DNA of 64,000 nt from Rhizobium aethiopicum (GCF_900094625.1 NZ_FMAJ01000002.1:248001-312000), one strand, 5' to 3'; shown: positions 22,699 through 30,933, numbered from the stretch's first letter. Numbers and translations are program-made. Notes: generated by a model not told the origin, from the sequence alone.

Positions 22699-23298
22699 GT
22701 GAAGACGATTTTTCTACCTTGTGTGCTGGCGGCGACTGCCGCCGCATTGCCGGCGGCGGCGCAAACCGAATGGCAGGCAATCGAGGAGGTGCGGCCTTAC
22801 TCAATTTCAGGCAGGACGGGCGCCGAACTTTATGAATCGATCGGGGCACATGGGCCAAAGGCCGGCGTCGCCGGCCGCGTCATCGCCCATACGACGTTCA
22901 AGCTCACCTGGACCCGCAAATACGAGCCGCAGGACAATGCCTGCGCCATCGTCACCAATCGACCGAAGCTCATTATCACCTACACCCTGCCGAAGCCCTC
23001 GGCCGCGCTGCCGCCGGCCGTCAAGAGCAGCTGGGATGGCTTCATATCGGGTGTTGCCGCACATGAGCGGGTGCATGGCGAAACCATCAAGGAAATGGTC
23101 AAGGAGATCGAGACGATGAGCGTCGGCCTCACCGTTGCCGACGACCCCGACTGCAAGAAAATCCGGGTCGAACTGACCCGGCGCCTTGGCGAGATCTCCG
23201 CAAGGCAGCGCCAGCGCGGCCGCGACTTCGACAAGGTCGAGATGGGCGACGGCGGCAATATCCACCAGCTCATCCTCAAGCTGGTGAACGGGCCGTGA
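22699..23298 (+). CDS. Secreted DUF922 putative zinc protease
   Basis: 199 aa with an N-terminal signal peptide (FLPCVLAATAAALPAAAQ) and a DUF922 domain. A candidate metal-binding motif HERVH lies in VAAHERVHGETIKEM, as in HExxH zinc peptidases. The start is GTG. The export signal implies a periplasmic location. Proteolytic activity is inferred from the motif only. Confidence 0.85.
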   Translation: MKTIFLPCVLAATAAALPAAAQTEWQAIEEVRPYSISGRTGAELYESIGAHGPKAGVAGRVIAHTTFKLTWTRKYEPQDNACAIVTNRPKLIITYTLPKPSAALPPAVKSSWDGFISGVAAHERVHGETIKEMVKEIETMSVGLTVADDPDCKKIRVELTRRLGEISARQRQRGRDFDKVEMGDGGNIHQLILKLVNGP

Positions 23299-23391
23299 CT
23301 GCCTGAAGAGCCTGCCTGCCGCTCCGTCCCTGGACCTGCCCCGCCGGCCTCCTATCTTTGCCGCTAACAGGGATGAACGAGGAGGCGTGTC

Positions 23392-23745
23392 ATGTCCTAT
23401 GTCGATGGTTTCGTCGTGGCGGTACCGAGAGAGCATATCGAGGCCTACAAGAAATTTTCGGCCTTCGCCGGCTCGATCTGGAAGGAATATGGCGCACTCG
23501 AATATGTCGAATGCATCGGCGATGACGTGCCCTATGGCGAGCTGACCTCTTTCCCCCGCGCCGTGCAGGCCAAAGAAGAGGAGGTGGTGGTGTTTTCCTG
23601 GATCACCTATCGGTCGCGGCAGGAGCGCGACGACGTCAACGCCAAGGTGATGGCCGATCCGAGGCTCAAGGGCGATCAATGGCAGATGCCCTTCGACGGC
23701 AAGCGGATGATCTATGGCGGTTTCGAGACGCTGCTGAAGCTTTGA
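23392..23745 (+). CDS. DUF1428 family protein
   Basis: 117 aa, beginning MSYVDGFVVAVPREHIEAYK, with the conserved WKEYGALEYVECIGDDVPYG segment of the DUF1428 family (a dimeric alpha-beta barrel type fold). No enzymatic role is established. GAGGAGGCGTGTC precedes the ATG. It stands alone. Confidence 0.92.
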   Translation: MSYVDGFVVAVPREHIEAYKKFSAFAGSIWKEYGALEYVECIGDDVPYGELTSFPRAVQAKEEEVVVFSWITYRSRQERDDVNAKVMADPRLKGDQWQMPFDGKRMIYGGFETLLKL

Positions 23746-23836
23746 TGCCGGCTCCGCCGCGGCTTCAGCCAGGCATTGACTTGGTCGTCATGGCGCGCCA
23801 ACTCGCGGGGATGTCATTGCGAGACGGAGAGCGCCC

Positions 23837-24259
23837 GTGACTCAGACAATCCTCACCCTGTCCACGCGCGGCCAGGGACTTTACGAATTCACCGATCAGG
23901 CGGCCGCCTTCGTCAGCGCTTCGGGGCGGGAGGAGGGGCTTCTCACCGTCTTCGTGCGCCACACATCCTGTTCGCTGCTGATCCAGGAAAATGCCGATCC
24001 CGACGTGCGCACCGACCTTCTCGCCTTCTTCCGCCGGCTGGTGCCGCCTGCCTCCGATCCGTCGATGGGCTGGGTCGTGCATAGGGCCGAGGGGCCGGAC
24101 GATATGCCGGCGCACATAAAGGCGGCGCTGACCCAGGTGTCGATCGGCATTCCTGTCGCCAGGCGGCGCTTGACGCTCGGCACCTGGCAGGGCCTCTATC
24201 TCTTCGAGCATCGCGACCAGCCGCACCGACGCGAAATCGTGCTGCATCTCAGCCCGTGA
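23837..24259 (+). CDS. YjbQ/UPF0047 family protein
   Basis: 140 aa from a GTG start behind GGAGAG. The family motifs FVRHTSCSLLIQENADPDV and LGTWQGLYLFEHRD are present. YjbQ homologs can have weak thiamine-phosphate-synthase activity, but their natural role is unclear. Cytoplasmic and apparently monocistronic. Confidence 0.93.
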   Translation: MTQTILTLSTRGQGLYEFTDQAAAFVSASGREEGLLTVFVRHTSCSLLIQENADPDVRTDLLAFFRRLVPPASDPSMGWVVHRAEGPDDMPAHIKAALTQVSIGIPVARRRLTLGTWQGLYLFEHRDQPHRREIVLHLSP

Positions 24260-24443
24260 GATCAATTGGCGCCGGATCCAGACGATCGGGCGAATCCTGA
24301 TCGAAAGAAGAGGCATCGAAAACCGCTTATCGTCTTGTGAATGCAAACTGAATGGCCGGTTCGAACATCGTTCAGCTTGCAGCGTCTACTGTCGAGACAA
24401 TCCCTGAAGGGAGAGCTTAAAGACCAATCGACGGAGACACTCC

Positions 24444-24749
24444 ATGACGCATTTCCTCACCAAGGCTTGCCTTGCCGCAGTGCTCGGCCTCTCGTCCATT
24501 CCGGCCACTGTTTCCACCGCGGCAGCCGCAGGGCCGCAGACGAACTTCATCGTCGAGGCGCAATATCATCGTCCGATCCGCGGCTGCTCGCCGGTGCACG
24601 CCGTGCGCAAGGCGCGCGATTTCGGCTTGCGCAGAGCCCATATCACCCGCATGTCCCCGCGCGTCGTCGTTGTCGCCGGGCGCGACCGTCGCGGCTGGGA
24701 CAGGATGGTCTTCGCCAATGTCCGCGGCTGCCCGCTGATCCGGCGCTGA
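24444..24749 (+). CDS. Small secreted protein, tandem paralog 1
   Basis: 101 aa. The N-terminus is a signal peptide (LTKACLAAVLGLSSIPATVS, AAA before the mature part). The mature region has two conserved cysteines in RGCSPVHAVRKARDFGLRRA and NVRGCP near the C-terminus. The next gene encodes a related protein with the same pattern. No family name is known to me. The mature part is basic and probably periplasmic, with a possible disulfide. Confidence 0.8.
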   Translation: MTHFLTKACLAAVLGLSSIPATVSTAAAAGPQTNFIVEAQYHRPIRGCSPVHAVRKARDFGLRRAHITRMSPRVVVVAGRDRRGWDRMVFANVRGCPLIRR

Positions 24750-24922
24750 ACATCGCAGCGGCAAGCGCCGACGTGCGCTTGCCCGCCCCTTTTGCCTTGA
24801 CGGTGACACTTTCCGCCGTCTTTTCTCTGATTTGTATAAGTGATTCCACTGACGCTTCGGCGTGATGCGGAGAGTGGGGAGGGCGGCTCGACCGCACCGA
24901 CTATAGAACGAAAGGTTTTTTA

Positions 24923-25261
24923 ATGATGCAGTTTCTTGCAAAGGCGGGTCTTGCCGCCATGCTTACCGTCGGCACCCTTGCCGGCACGGTGGTCCCGGCG
25001 GCCGCCCAGTTTAGTATCATTATCGGCGATCAGGATCGCGATCCGCCGCGGGATTATCGTCGTCCGCCTCCGGGCTTCGATCGGCGTCCGCGCGGCTGCG
25101 ACCCCCGTCTGGCCGAAGACCGCGCCCGCGATTGGGGCTTCCGCCGCGCCCGCGTCGTCGACATCACCCCGCGCCGCGTCATCGTCCAGGGCTGGACCCG
25201 CCGCGGCCCCGATGAAATGAGCTTCGGCAACGTCCGCGGCTGCCCGCCTTTGCGCCGCTGA
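24923..25261 (+). CDS. Small secreted protein, tandem paralog 2
   Basis: 112 aa with a signal peptide (AKAGLAAMLTVGTLAGTVV, PAAAQ). It adds an Asp/Arg/Pro-rich linker (DQDRDPPRDYRRPPPGFDRR), followed by RGCDPRLAEDRARDWGFRRA and FGNVRGCPPLRR. The two cysteines and the R-V-V/I core align with the preceding gene. A terminator follows, so the pair could be one unit, although 170 bases separate them. Confidence 0.82.
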   Translation: MMQFLAKAGLAAMLTVGTLAGTVVPAAAQFSIIIGDQDRDPPRDYRRPPPGFDRRPRGCDPRLAEDRARDWGFRRARVVDITPRRVIVQGWTRRGPDEMSFGNVRGCPPLRR

Positions 25262-25303
25262 TTTTGCAGAATACGGGCCTCGTCTTCTCGATGCGGCCAC
25301 CAG

Positions 25304-25350
25304 AACCGCCTTTGCCAGTCTCCCCGATCGGCAAGGGCGGTTTTCTTTTT
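25304..25350 (+). terminator. Intrinsic terminator
   Basis: AACCGCCTTTGCC (25304-25316) pairs, with one mismatch, with GGCAAGGGCGGTT (25330-25342), followed by TTCTTTTTT. It is positioned after the secreted paralog pair. Confidence 0.85.
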
Positions 25351-25385
25351 TGGATATCCTTTGTGCTCGGTTTGGCTGCGTCAAA

Positions 25386-25554
25386 GACCCCTCCCACAAA
25401 CGGTCACAAAAGGGGGAGAGGCTAAGCTGCGGTTCCGGCGGTGACCAAAAGGAGAGGCTTTGCTGGCTGTTCCCGTTCTGCCATTTGGCACGATTATGTG
25501 AAGCGGCGCGGCATTTTAGCCCCTCCCCTCGTGGGAAGGGGTTGGGGAGGGGTC
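25386..25554. repeat. RIME-like palindromic intergenic element
   Basis: The left side contains GACCCCTCCCACAAAC and GGGGGAG; the right side contains CCCCTCCCCTCGTGGGAAGG and GTTGGGGAGGGGTCT. The outer ends are complementary. The same GGTTGGGGAGGGGTCTT occurs in the RIME at 42432-42630. It fills much of the gap between the terminator and the minus-strand SIMPL gene. Confidence 0.65.
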
Positions 25555-25637
25555 TTCGTCGGCCACCGGCGCAAATTGGACCGCATCGACCTCATGTCGA
25601 GGATCGGCTGCCTATCGCACCTGTTTCCCGACGCGAT

Positions 25638-26378
25638 TTACTGCTCGATGGCGAAGGTCACGGTGACGCTGACCGTGTAATTGTTCTCGCCGCCCTGGAC
25701 GGGGACTGCGGCAGCGTCGGCTTCCTTCATCATCGTGGCGCGATAGGCGGGCTGCGGCAGCGGGCGCGGCACATTCTCGTTGATCTCGAGGATGCGGCCG
25801 AGCTTGACGCCGGCGGCCTCGCTCAGCGTCTTCGCCTTCTTGACGGCTTCGGCCACGGCGTTCTTGCGCGCCTCTTCCAGCGCTGCCTCCGGCTTGTCAT
25901 TGGTGAACTGGATGTCGCCGCCCTGATTGATGCCGAGTGTGACCGACTGGTCGATCACCTGGCCGAGCTTGGAAAGATCGCGCAGGCGGATGGTGACCGA
26001 ATTGATTGTCTGGTAGCCGATCAACTGCGGCTGCTGCTGCTGGCCGTCGACCGGCTGCGGATAATTATACTGCGGCTGGATGGAAAAGCCCGAAGTCTGC
26101 AGATCGCGCTCGGCGATGCCACCGTCCTTCAGCGCCTTCAGCACCTCGTTCATCGCCTTGTTGTTCTCGTCGAGCGCTTCGCGGGCGGTCTTCGCCTGCT
26201 TGACGACGGCGAGATTGACGACGGCCATATCGGGTGCGACCGCCGATTCGCCATCGCCGGTCACCGAAATCACCGCTTCACGCGGCTTTGCCTCCTGCGC
26301 CAGCAAAGGCGCGGCGCTGCCGAGCGGCAGGGCGAGAAGGGCAGTCATCACAAGTGTCTTGGAAAGAATCGGCGCCAT
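25638..26378 (-). CDS. Periplasmic SIMPL-domain (DUF541) protein
   Basis: 246 aa. The signal peptide (VMTALLALPLGSAAPLLAQ) precedes a SIMPL/DUF541 domain (ISVTGDGESAVAPDMAVVNL, QTSGFSIQPQYNYP, YTVSVTVTFAIEQ). A Gln-rich loop (DGQQQQPQL) lies mid-protein. SIMPL proteins are secreted, often periplasmic oligomers linked to oxidative or envelope stress; no enzymatic role is assigned. No downstream partner is seen. Confidence 0.93.
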   Translation of the reverse strand: MAPILSKTLVMTALLALPLGSAAPLLAQEAKPREAVISVTGDGESAVAPDMAVVNLAVVKQAKTAREALDENNKAMNEVLKALKDGGIAERDLQTSGFSIQPQYNYPQPVDGQQQQPQLIGYQTINSVTIRLRDLSKLGQVIDQSVTLGINQGGDIQFTNDKPEAALEEARKNAVAEAVKKAKTLSEAAGVKLGRILEINENVPRPLPQPAYRATMMKEADAAAVPVQGGENNYTVSVTVTFAIEQ

Positions 26379-26514
26379 GTTTCATTCCCTAGTTGTCGTT
26401 TCCCGGATCAGCTTTCTGTCGGTTGATTGTGAAGCTATTGCGGCGGAAGGACGGGCGGCGGCGCATTGAGAGAAAAATATGAGGGCCTGCCGCGAAGCCG
26501 AAACATCCAGCCTC

Positions 26515-26824
26515 TTAATCGGCAATTTATGGGTCGCGCAAATCGGAGCGGTTCAAGGGCATCGGCACAAAGCTGATGGCGGCGGAAGAGGAGGGATGCC
26601 GCCGCACCGGTGTCACGGCCTGCGTCGATACGCTCTCGACCCAGGCGCCGGGCTTCTATCCGAAGCTCGGCTATGTCGAGTTCGGCAGGAACGGCGGGCG
26701 CGCCGAAGGCCGGCCGGTAGATCGAATCTGGTTCCGAAAGGAATTTGTCCGCCGCCGCTTGAGAGGAGCCGGCGACGGCTTAGCGGCGCGTCAGGCGCCG
26801 AAATCATCCATGAAGGACGGATGA
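26515..26824 (+). pseudogene. GNAT acetyltransferase remnant with frameshift
   Basis: Around 26520 one frame reads IGNLWVA, typical of the strand before GNAT motif A. From about 26545 a different frame reads RFKGIGTKLMAAEEEGCRR, the acetyl-CoA pyrophosphate-binding motif A, then TQAPGFYPKLGYVEFGR, the motif B and terminal strand. The N-terminal half is missing and a frameshift separates the two parts. No ribosome-binding site precedes the ATG at 26576. It is most likely inactive, a leftover of an acetyltransferase gene. Confidence 0.7.
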
Positions 26825-26934
26825 ATCGCGGGCTTGCGCTCTTCACGGGCTTCGCGAATGCGCTGGGGAACCGCCCCGAGACCGGCGACGAAGCGGGTCA
26901 GTAGGTTGCGGTTGAAAAGTTTCTGTATGCTCAT
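26791..26934 (-). CDS. 47-aa hypothetical protein
   Basis: An open frame starting MSIQKLFNRNLLTRFVAGLG and ending HPSFMDDFGA, moderately basic and partly amphipathic. GAGTGAACTGCC upstream is only a modest ribosome-binding site. Its composition is more protein-like than the alternatives on the other strand. It overlaps the end of the GNAT remnant in antisense. No family is recognised. Confidence 0.5.
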   Translation of the reverse strand: MSIQKLFNRNLLTRFVAGLGAVPQRIREAREERKPAIHPSFMDDFGA

Positions 26935-27166
26935 GGCAGTTCACTCATTCTTTTTTTTGTTAGCCGGCAGCATATATTTTGCCCAGGCTGCCATAACAAT
27001 GGGCAATTTGGCATGACTGCTATGCACAGGCGTGCAAAGCGATCACATTGACGTTAAGTGCGGCCTGTCGAGGGTCAACCCGCGGTTATCGATAGTCCTT
27101 TGTCCGCTATGGCGTGGTAGATTGCAGGCTCGGGCTAAAGCCATGCCCTCCGAAGGAGAAGCTCAG

Positions 27167-27358
27167 ATGAACCGATTTTTCGCATTTATCGCGACCGGAA
27201 CGCTGATCAGCCTTGCCGCGATCACCTCGGCCTGCACGTCATCGGGAAACGGCGATCAGACCTCGTCGATCGGCGGCTATTATCAGGAAGGGCGACCGCT
27301 TAATCCGGCTTGCGCGAATGGGTTCAGGCCTAGCGATGGACGCTCTTGTAGCTATTAA
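27167..27358 (+). CDS. Small putative lipoprotein
   Basis: 63 aa, start behind a strong GAAGGAGAA (27152-27160). The hydrophobic N-terminus FAFIATGTLISLAAITSAC ends in a cysteine that could be a lipobox (TSAC is a weak match). The mature part is small, with GNGDQTSSIGGYYQEG and a C-terminal CANGFRPSDGRSCSY. It is similar in style to many rhizobial small lipoproteins of unknown function. Confidence 0.75.
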   Translation: MNRFFAFIATGTLISLAAITSACTSSGNGDQTSSIGGYYQEGRPLNPACANGFRPSDGRSCSY

Positions 27359-27395
27359 GCAGCCGCGACACTTGCCATGACCACTTCGGCGGATA

Positions 27396-27411
27396 TGTAC
27401 TCTAACGTACA
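27396..27411. promoter_or_regulatory. Short inverted repeat upstream of the outer-membrane protein gene
   Basis: TGTAC (27396-27400) and GTACA (27407-27411) are separated by TCTAAC. It could be a repressor operator about 90 bases upstream of the gene start, but no regulator gene is nearby. The short arms could arise by chance. Confidence 0.3.
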
Positions 27412-27498
27412 GTTCCGCGAGTGTGTCTTTGGCGTTACAGCTATTTGTTGAGTTGCGCTGTACCCTTCAGTTGTGTTGCAGAGATGGGGTAAACGAAA

Positions 27499-28125
27499 AT
27501 GAAGCTAACGATCGCCACCACTTTTCTAGCACTTGCCGCCACGACCGCGTTTGCAGCGGATGCCGTGCAGGAGGTCCCGGCCGCACCTGTTGCGGCTGCG
27601 CCAGCTTTCACCTGGTCAGGCCCCTATCTCGGTATCGATGGCGGCGCCAGTTGGCTAAACGGTGACTTCAGCGTCGGCGGCGCCAGCGATTCTCAGGATT
27701 TCAACGGCGGCGTCTTCGGTGGATTTGTGGGGTATAATTTCCAGTTCGACAACAACTTCGTTGTCGGTATCGAGGGCAATCTCGAACACAACTGGAACGA
27801 AGAGGAAGCGCTGGGGGCGGACGTTGGCACCGACTGGGCCGGCGCTGTTCGTGGTCGTGTCGGCTACGCCTTTGACAGAGCGCTGCTTTATGGCGCAGCC
27901 GGTTGGACCGCCACGCGTGGATACGTCGACCTGCCGGGATTCGACAAAGAAACGGAGACCTTCAACGGTTACACCGTCGGCGCTGGCGTCGATTTTGCCA
28001 TCACCAACAACATCTTCGCCCGCGGCGAGTATCGGTATAACGACTTCGGCGAGAAAGACATTCTGGGTGTTGATGTCGATCTCGACCAGCACGAACTCAA
28101 GTTCGGAATCGGCGTGAAGTTCTAA
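27499..28125 (+). CDS. Outer-membrane beta-barrel protein (Omp25/RopB-like)
   Basis: 208 aa with a signal peptide (TIATTFLALAATTAFAADA) and an 8-stranded porin-like barrel: FTWSGPYLGIDGGASWLNG, FVGYNFQFDNNFVVGIEGNL, VRGRVGYAFDRALLYGAAGW and the C-terminal HELKFGIGVKF. This is the layout of the alphaproteobacterial Omp25/Omp31 family, which includes RopB. It probably stabilises the outer membrane. GATGGGGTAAACGAAA precedes the ATG and an intrinsic terminator follows the stop. Confidence 0.92.
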   Translation: MKLTIATTFLALAATTAFAADAVQEVPAAPVAAAPAFTWSGPYLGIDGGASWLNGDFSVGGASDSQDFNGGVFGGFVGYNFQFDNNFVVGIEGNLEHNWNEEEALGADVGTDWAGAVRGRVGYAFDRALLYGAAGWTATRGYVDLPGFDKETETFNGYTVGAGVDFAITNNIFARGEYRYNDFGEKDILGVDVDLDQHELKFGIGVKF

Positions 28126-28150
28126 GAACTGTCTGTTGGATCGCAGTACG

Positions 28151-28180
28151 AAAGCCCCGCCAGAAAGCGGGGCTTTTGCG
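28151..28180 (+). terminator. Intrinsic terminator of the outer-membrane protein gene
   Basis: AAAGCCCCGC (28151-28160) pairs perfectly with GCGGGGCTTT (28167-28176) around CAGAAA, followed by TGCG. Confidence 0.85.
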
Positions 28181-28315
28181 TTTCACAGCGAGACCCCGCG
28201 GTTACGGCGTCACCTGAGGCGGTTGACTGCCGTGGATGCCAAGCTGAGTTCACTCCTGCGCTCCGAGCGACCGGAGGAATCGCGGGCCCCTGAAGCGGGC
28301 CCGCGATCTTTGAAG

Positions 28316-28603
28316 TTACTCGATGACCTCGATGACCGCGCGGGTCTTCGGATTGACGAGCACACGCTTTTGGTTGACGACCACATAGCCGTAATCGGGT
28401 TGATCGGGGATCGTATGGATCTCGACTGTGTCAGGAAGCGCTGTGCCGACGACAACGTCACCTTCAAACGTGACGGATGGCGTTTCCTGTTTCAGCACAT
28501 AGGTTTTGACGTCGCCAGGAACGACGACCGTAGTAGTCTGCGCGACCGCGGCTGCTCCGAGTGACAGAAACAGCGAAACGGCAGAGATGACCAGTATTTT
28601 CAT
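28316..28603 (-). CDS. Secreted DUF1236 protein
   Basis: 95 aa. The signal peptide (ILVISAVSLFLSLGAAAVAQ) precedes a single DUF1236 domain: KTYVLKQETPSVTFEGDVVV, GTALPDTVEIHTIPD, YGYVVVNQKRVLVNP. The family is abundant in Rhizobiales and of unknown function. GGGAGGATAAC is the ribosome-binding site. An exact EcfG-type promoter lies upstream, so induction by general stress is expected. Confidence 0.88.
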   Translation of the reverse strand: MKILVISAVSLFLSLGAAAVAQTTTVVVPGDVKTYVLKQETPSVTFEGDVVVGTALPDTVEIHTIPDQPDYGYVVVNQKRVLVNPKTRAVIEVIE

Positions 28604-28636
28604 GTTATCCTCCCAGGATCTTGAATGTCCCGGCGA

Positions 28637-28661
28637 AACGCTACCGATAGGATATAGTTCC
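28637..28661 (-). promoter_or_regulatory. EcfG-type general stress promoter
   Basis: On the minus strand, GGAAC (28657-28661), a 16-base spacer and CGTT (28637-28640). It is an exact consensus match 33 bases before the start of the DUF1236 gene. Confidence 0.75.
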
Positions 28662-28698
28662 CGCGCTACACGGAATGCCTGCGGATATGTTGAAATAT

Positions 28699-28926
28699 TC
28701 ACGTCCGTCTTTGGTTCTCGACAATTCCAGCGAGTAGCTGTTCTAAGCTGTCCTCGTTCGTGACGCCATGCCGATACAAATGGATGATCTGGATTGCGAG
28801 CTCGTCGCAGGCGTCTCCGCCTGTTATATGCCCGCTCGCGCAGAGATGGTCGAAGACTCTTTGGCAGATTGCGATATCTTCGTTCTGTAATGGTGCATCG
28901 TTCGCAGCGAAATCGTCTCTGGCCAT
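28699..28926 (-). CDS. 75-aa hypothetical protein
   Basis: It starts MARDDFAANDAPLQNEDIAI and continues with ICQRVFDHLCASGHITGGDA and a helical C-terminus (NEDSLEQLLAGIVENQRRT). Acidic and soluble. The chosen ATG follows CTTGGGGGTG. Such short proteins with a CQRVFDHLCA stretch are frequent in rhizobia as I recall, but no function is known. Confidence 0.65.
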   Translation of the reverse strand: MARDDFAANDAPLQNEDIAICQRVFDHLCASGHITGGDACDELAIQIIHLYRHGVTNEDSLEQLLAGIVENQRRT

Positions 28927-29596
28927 GGTGAACACCCCCAAGAAGATGCTGTAGTTTCCAACATCCACCCTGAATGCAGGATGAAGAGCAAATCGCCTAC
29001 CAAACGACTCTCCTGATACCGCGAGATCCAATGTTGCTTTTCACCAAGTTCCTTGCTGCGGCTCAATCTCGGCGGCAGGTTCTCACGCAGTTGAAATTGC
29101 TAAGATATTCAGACGGCGTTGAATAAGCTCAAAACACGGCTACCGCGTGTTCCAATAACTCTGACCTGAGGGGTTGACTACGATTGGGCTGAGTGAATTG
29201 TGGCAGCTCTTTCTGACCGACAAATCAAGAGAATATTGGTGTTCTTGGCAAATCTCCGCGAGTTATGTCACCAATAGATTCAGAAGCGGCACCGCCGATC
29301 CGGCACGATCCTGTCGCGGACGGGCTTAGTACCCAGTCGAGCGCCTGCTCGAACCGTAGATTCATGAAGGGTGCTAAGACCGGCGGTACGTTAAGGTGCC
29401 GACACTTTCGAGGCGCCATCAACGCGGACGCTGTAGCCTCGCGAGTTCGACGCGAAAGCTCGATCCATAGTGGTACGACAGTGGACATTTAAGTCACTGC
29501 CAACGCCACTCATATGACACGCTGCGCCGGGCCTCGAGTTCTTCGTACAGCCGCATGCTGCCGCGTTCATGGATGCTGCAGTTGAGCCCGCACTTC
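28927..29596. other. Region without convincing genes
   Basis: About 670 bases between two small minus-strand genes. Short open frames on both strands have biased amino acid composition and no ribosome-binding sites. No repeat or clear promoter is evident. Confidence 0.5.
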
Positions 29597-29671
29597 TCAA
29601 CGGAAGCCGAAGAAGCTCAGAATAGCGAGCACTATGACTACGGCGCCGACGATCCAAATTAACTGGTTCAT
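29597..29671 (-). CDS. 24-aa single-helix membrane peptide
   Basis: A very short open frame starting MNQLIWIVGAVVIV and ending LSFFGFR. Nearly the whole peptide is one hydrophobic helix with a basic C-terminal residue. GAAGGAGATTTCAC immediately before the ATG is an excellent ribosome-binding site, the main reason to call it. It may be a small membrane-associated regulator or protein partner. Upstream, GGAAC-N16-CATT is a weak EcfG-like match. Confidence 0.6.
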   Translation of the reverse strand: MNQLIWIVGAVVIVLAILSFFGFR

Positions 29672-30269
29672 GTGAAATCTCCTTCAAAATGAGATGAGCC
29701 AAGTTGCATGCAAATAATGTATAGCGGCAGCTCCGGTTCCATTACCCATCACCTGGCGCTTTTTTCCCGACGACAGGCGATTCCTGCGGTTGTTCCCATT
29801 TGGATCCAGCGGCTGCTTTCGGTTTCCAGGGGCGAGCGGTACATCGATCGAAGTAGGTTGAAATCCAACCTCACCCACCAATCATGCAGGGTAAAGCAGC
29901 ATGGTAGCTCGTCGGGCATAACCTGGAGGCGGGCGGCTCAAGTGCGATCAAAGACATCCAGCCGGGGATGAAGTCCTGCATGGCCGACTGCGACAACATT
30001 CTGATAGGCAGCCTTGTCAACCACGAGGCGGGCATGCGCCCGTGCCTGAACGTGCCGGATGCGCTCCGATCCGAACGCCGATCGAGCTATAGCCGGCAGC
30101 GGCCGGCTGAGCCGCCCGTGGGCGCTTGCCCTGCCGCCGGCGGGGAGCATGAACCCCGATGGCCGGCGCGAGCGCCATCCGCGCCGGCCGGTGTTTTCGG
30201 GAAGCGCGCAGCCGTTCATCGGAGGTTAATGCTTATTAACCCAGAATCGCAGCCTGAAAGGATGCGCCG
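29672..30269. other. Region without convincing genes
   Basis: About 600 bases, the right half GC-rich (30100-30210) with short inverted GCCGGC-containing stretches. Open frames are arginine/proline-rich and lack start signals. This could be degraded accessory DNA. Confidence 0.45.
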
Positions 30270-30584
30270 ATGAAGATGCTTTTTTCCTCACTTGCAGCCA
30301 TGGTCTTGTCTGCATCTTTCGCCCTGCCGCTAAACGCCGCGCCGATGGTCGTGCCGAAAGCGGTAGCAATACACGCCGCCGACGTCGATCTGGTCCATTA
30401 CCGTCGTCACGGGAAGGGACATGCGTATGGCCACTGGAAGAAACACCGGTACGCTCACCGCGACTGCAGGTATTACGGCTCGTGCTACCGCCAGCGGTAT
30501 TACGGCCATCGCGACTATTACGGCTATCGCGACGACTACCCCTATCGTCGTCGGTCAGGTGTGACCGTGTATTTTAATTTTTAG
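30270..30584 (+). CDS. Secreted His/Tyr/Arg-rich small protein
   Basis: 104 aa. The signal peptide (FSSLAAMVLSASFALPLNA) is followed by a short linker and then a His/Tyr/Arg/Gly-rich tail (HRDCRYYGSCYRQRYYGHRD, YRDDYPYRRRS). It resembles BA14K-like secreted proteins of Rhizobiales in style. It is probably periplasmic or surface-exposed, perhaps binding polyanions or metals through its His/Tyr tail, which is inference. AAAGGATG is the ribosome-binding site. Confidence 0.78.
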   Translation: MKMLFSSLAAMVLSASFALPLNAAPMVVPKAVAIHAADVDLVHYRRHGKGHAYGHWKKHRYAHRDCRYYGSCYRQRYYGHRDYYGYRDDYPYRRRSGVTVYFNF

Positions 30585-30715
30585 CCGGCAGTATCACGGC
30601 ACCTTAGCGCCTCACACGCGCACTGTCGAACCGTACCAGCCGGCGGCTTCGCGAGCCCTGGGACTGCTGCGTTTCTGCGGGAGCATGAGTGCGGTTGAAA
30701 AGGGCATTCCCCGTG

Positions 30716-30734
30716 CGGGCGTCTGTGACGCCCG
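30716..30734. terminator. Short GC-rich hairpin
   Basis: CGGGCGTC (30716-30723) and GACGCCCG (30727-30734) with a TGT loop. It could terminate transcription from the preceding gene or protect the integrase remnant; no T-run follows. Confidence 0.4.
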
Positions 30735-30774
30735 TCCCTACGAGTGGCGTTGAGGCCAACGTCCAGAGGGGCAG

Positions 30775-30933
30775 ATGACATTTGTGGTCAAAGAATACCG
30801 GAAGCCGGTTTCCACTTGGTGGTCAAGCTTTGAAGAGTGGGACTTGGAAAGTCAAAAATCTGCAAAGGAACATTGGCTTGCAGTAAATAGTGGTGGGCCC
30901 GGAGGGCTAACCACTACTACCGAAGATCAATGA
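30775..30933 (+). pseudogene. Integrase 3' end, second (orphan) copy
   Basis: Only the last ~50 codons are present: SFEEWDLESQKSAKEHW followed by LAVNSGGPGG. The same positions of the integrase fragment at 32580-33209 read SKEWDLETKDGQEKQV and LAVNSGGPGG. The frame then enters the att sequence and stops at 30931. The catalytic part is absent. This is most easily explained as the 3' end of the integrase of another, related element that had been inserted at the same site. Confidence 0.75.
30876..30906 (+). repeat. Attachment-site repeat, distal copy
   Basis: It is identical over 31 bases to 33137-33167. The core TGGTGGGCCCGGAGGG matches the last 16 bases of the tRNA-Ile2 gene in complement, including the CCA end. 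Confidence 0.85.

Noticed and set aside
29968..30273. A 101-codon frame before the His/Tyr-rich protein gene
   Set aside because: There is no ribosome-binding site, the protein is Pro/Arg-rich, and the stop overlaps the next start by chance.
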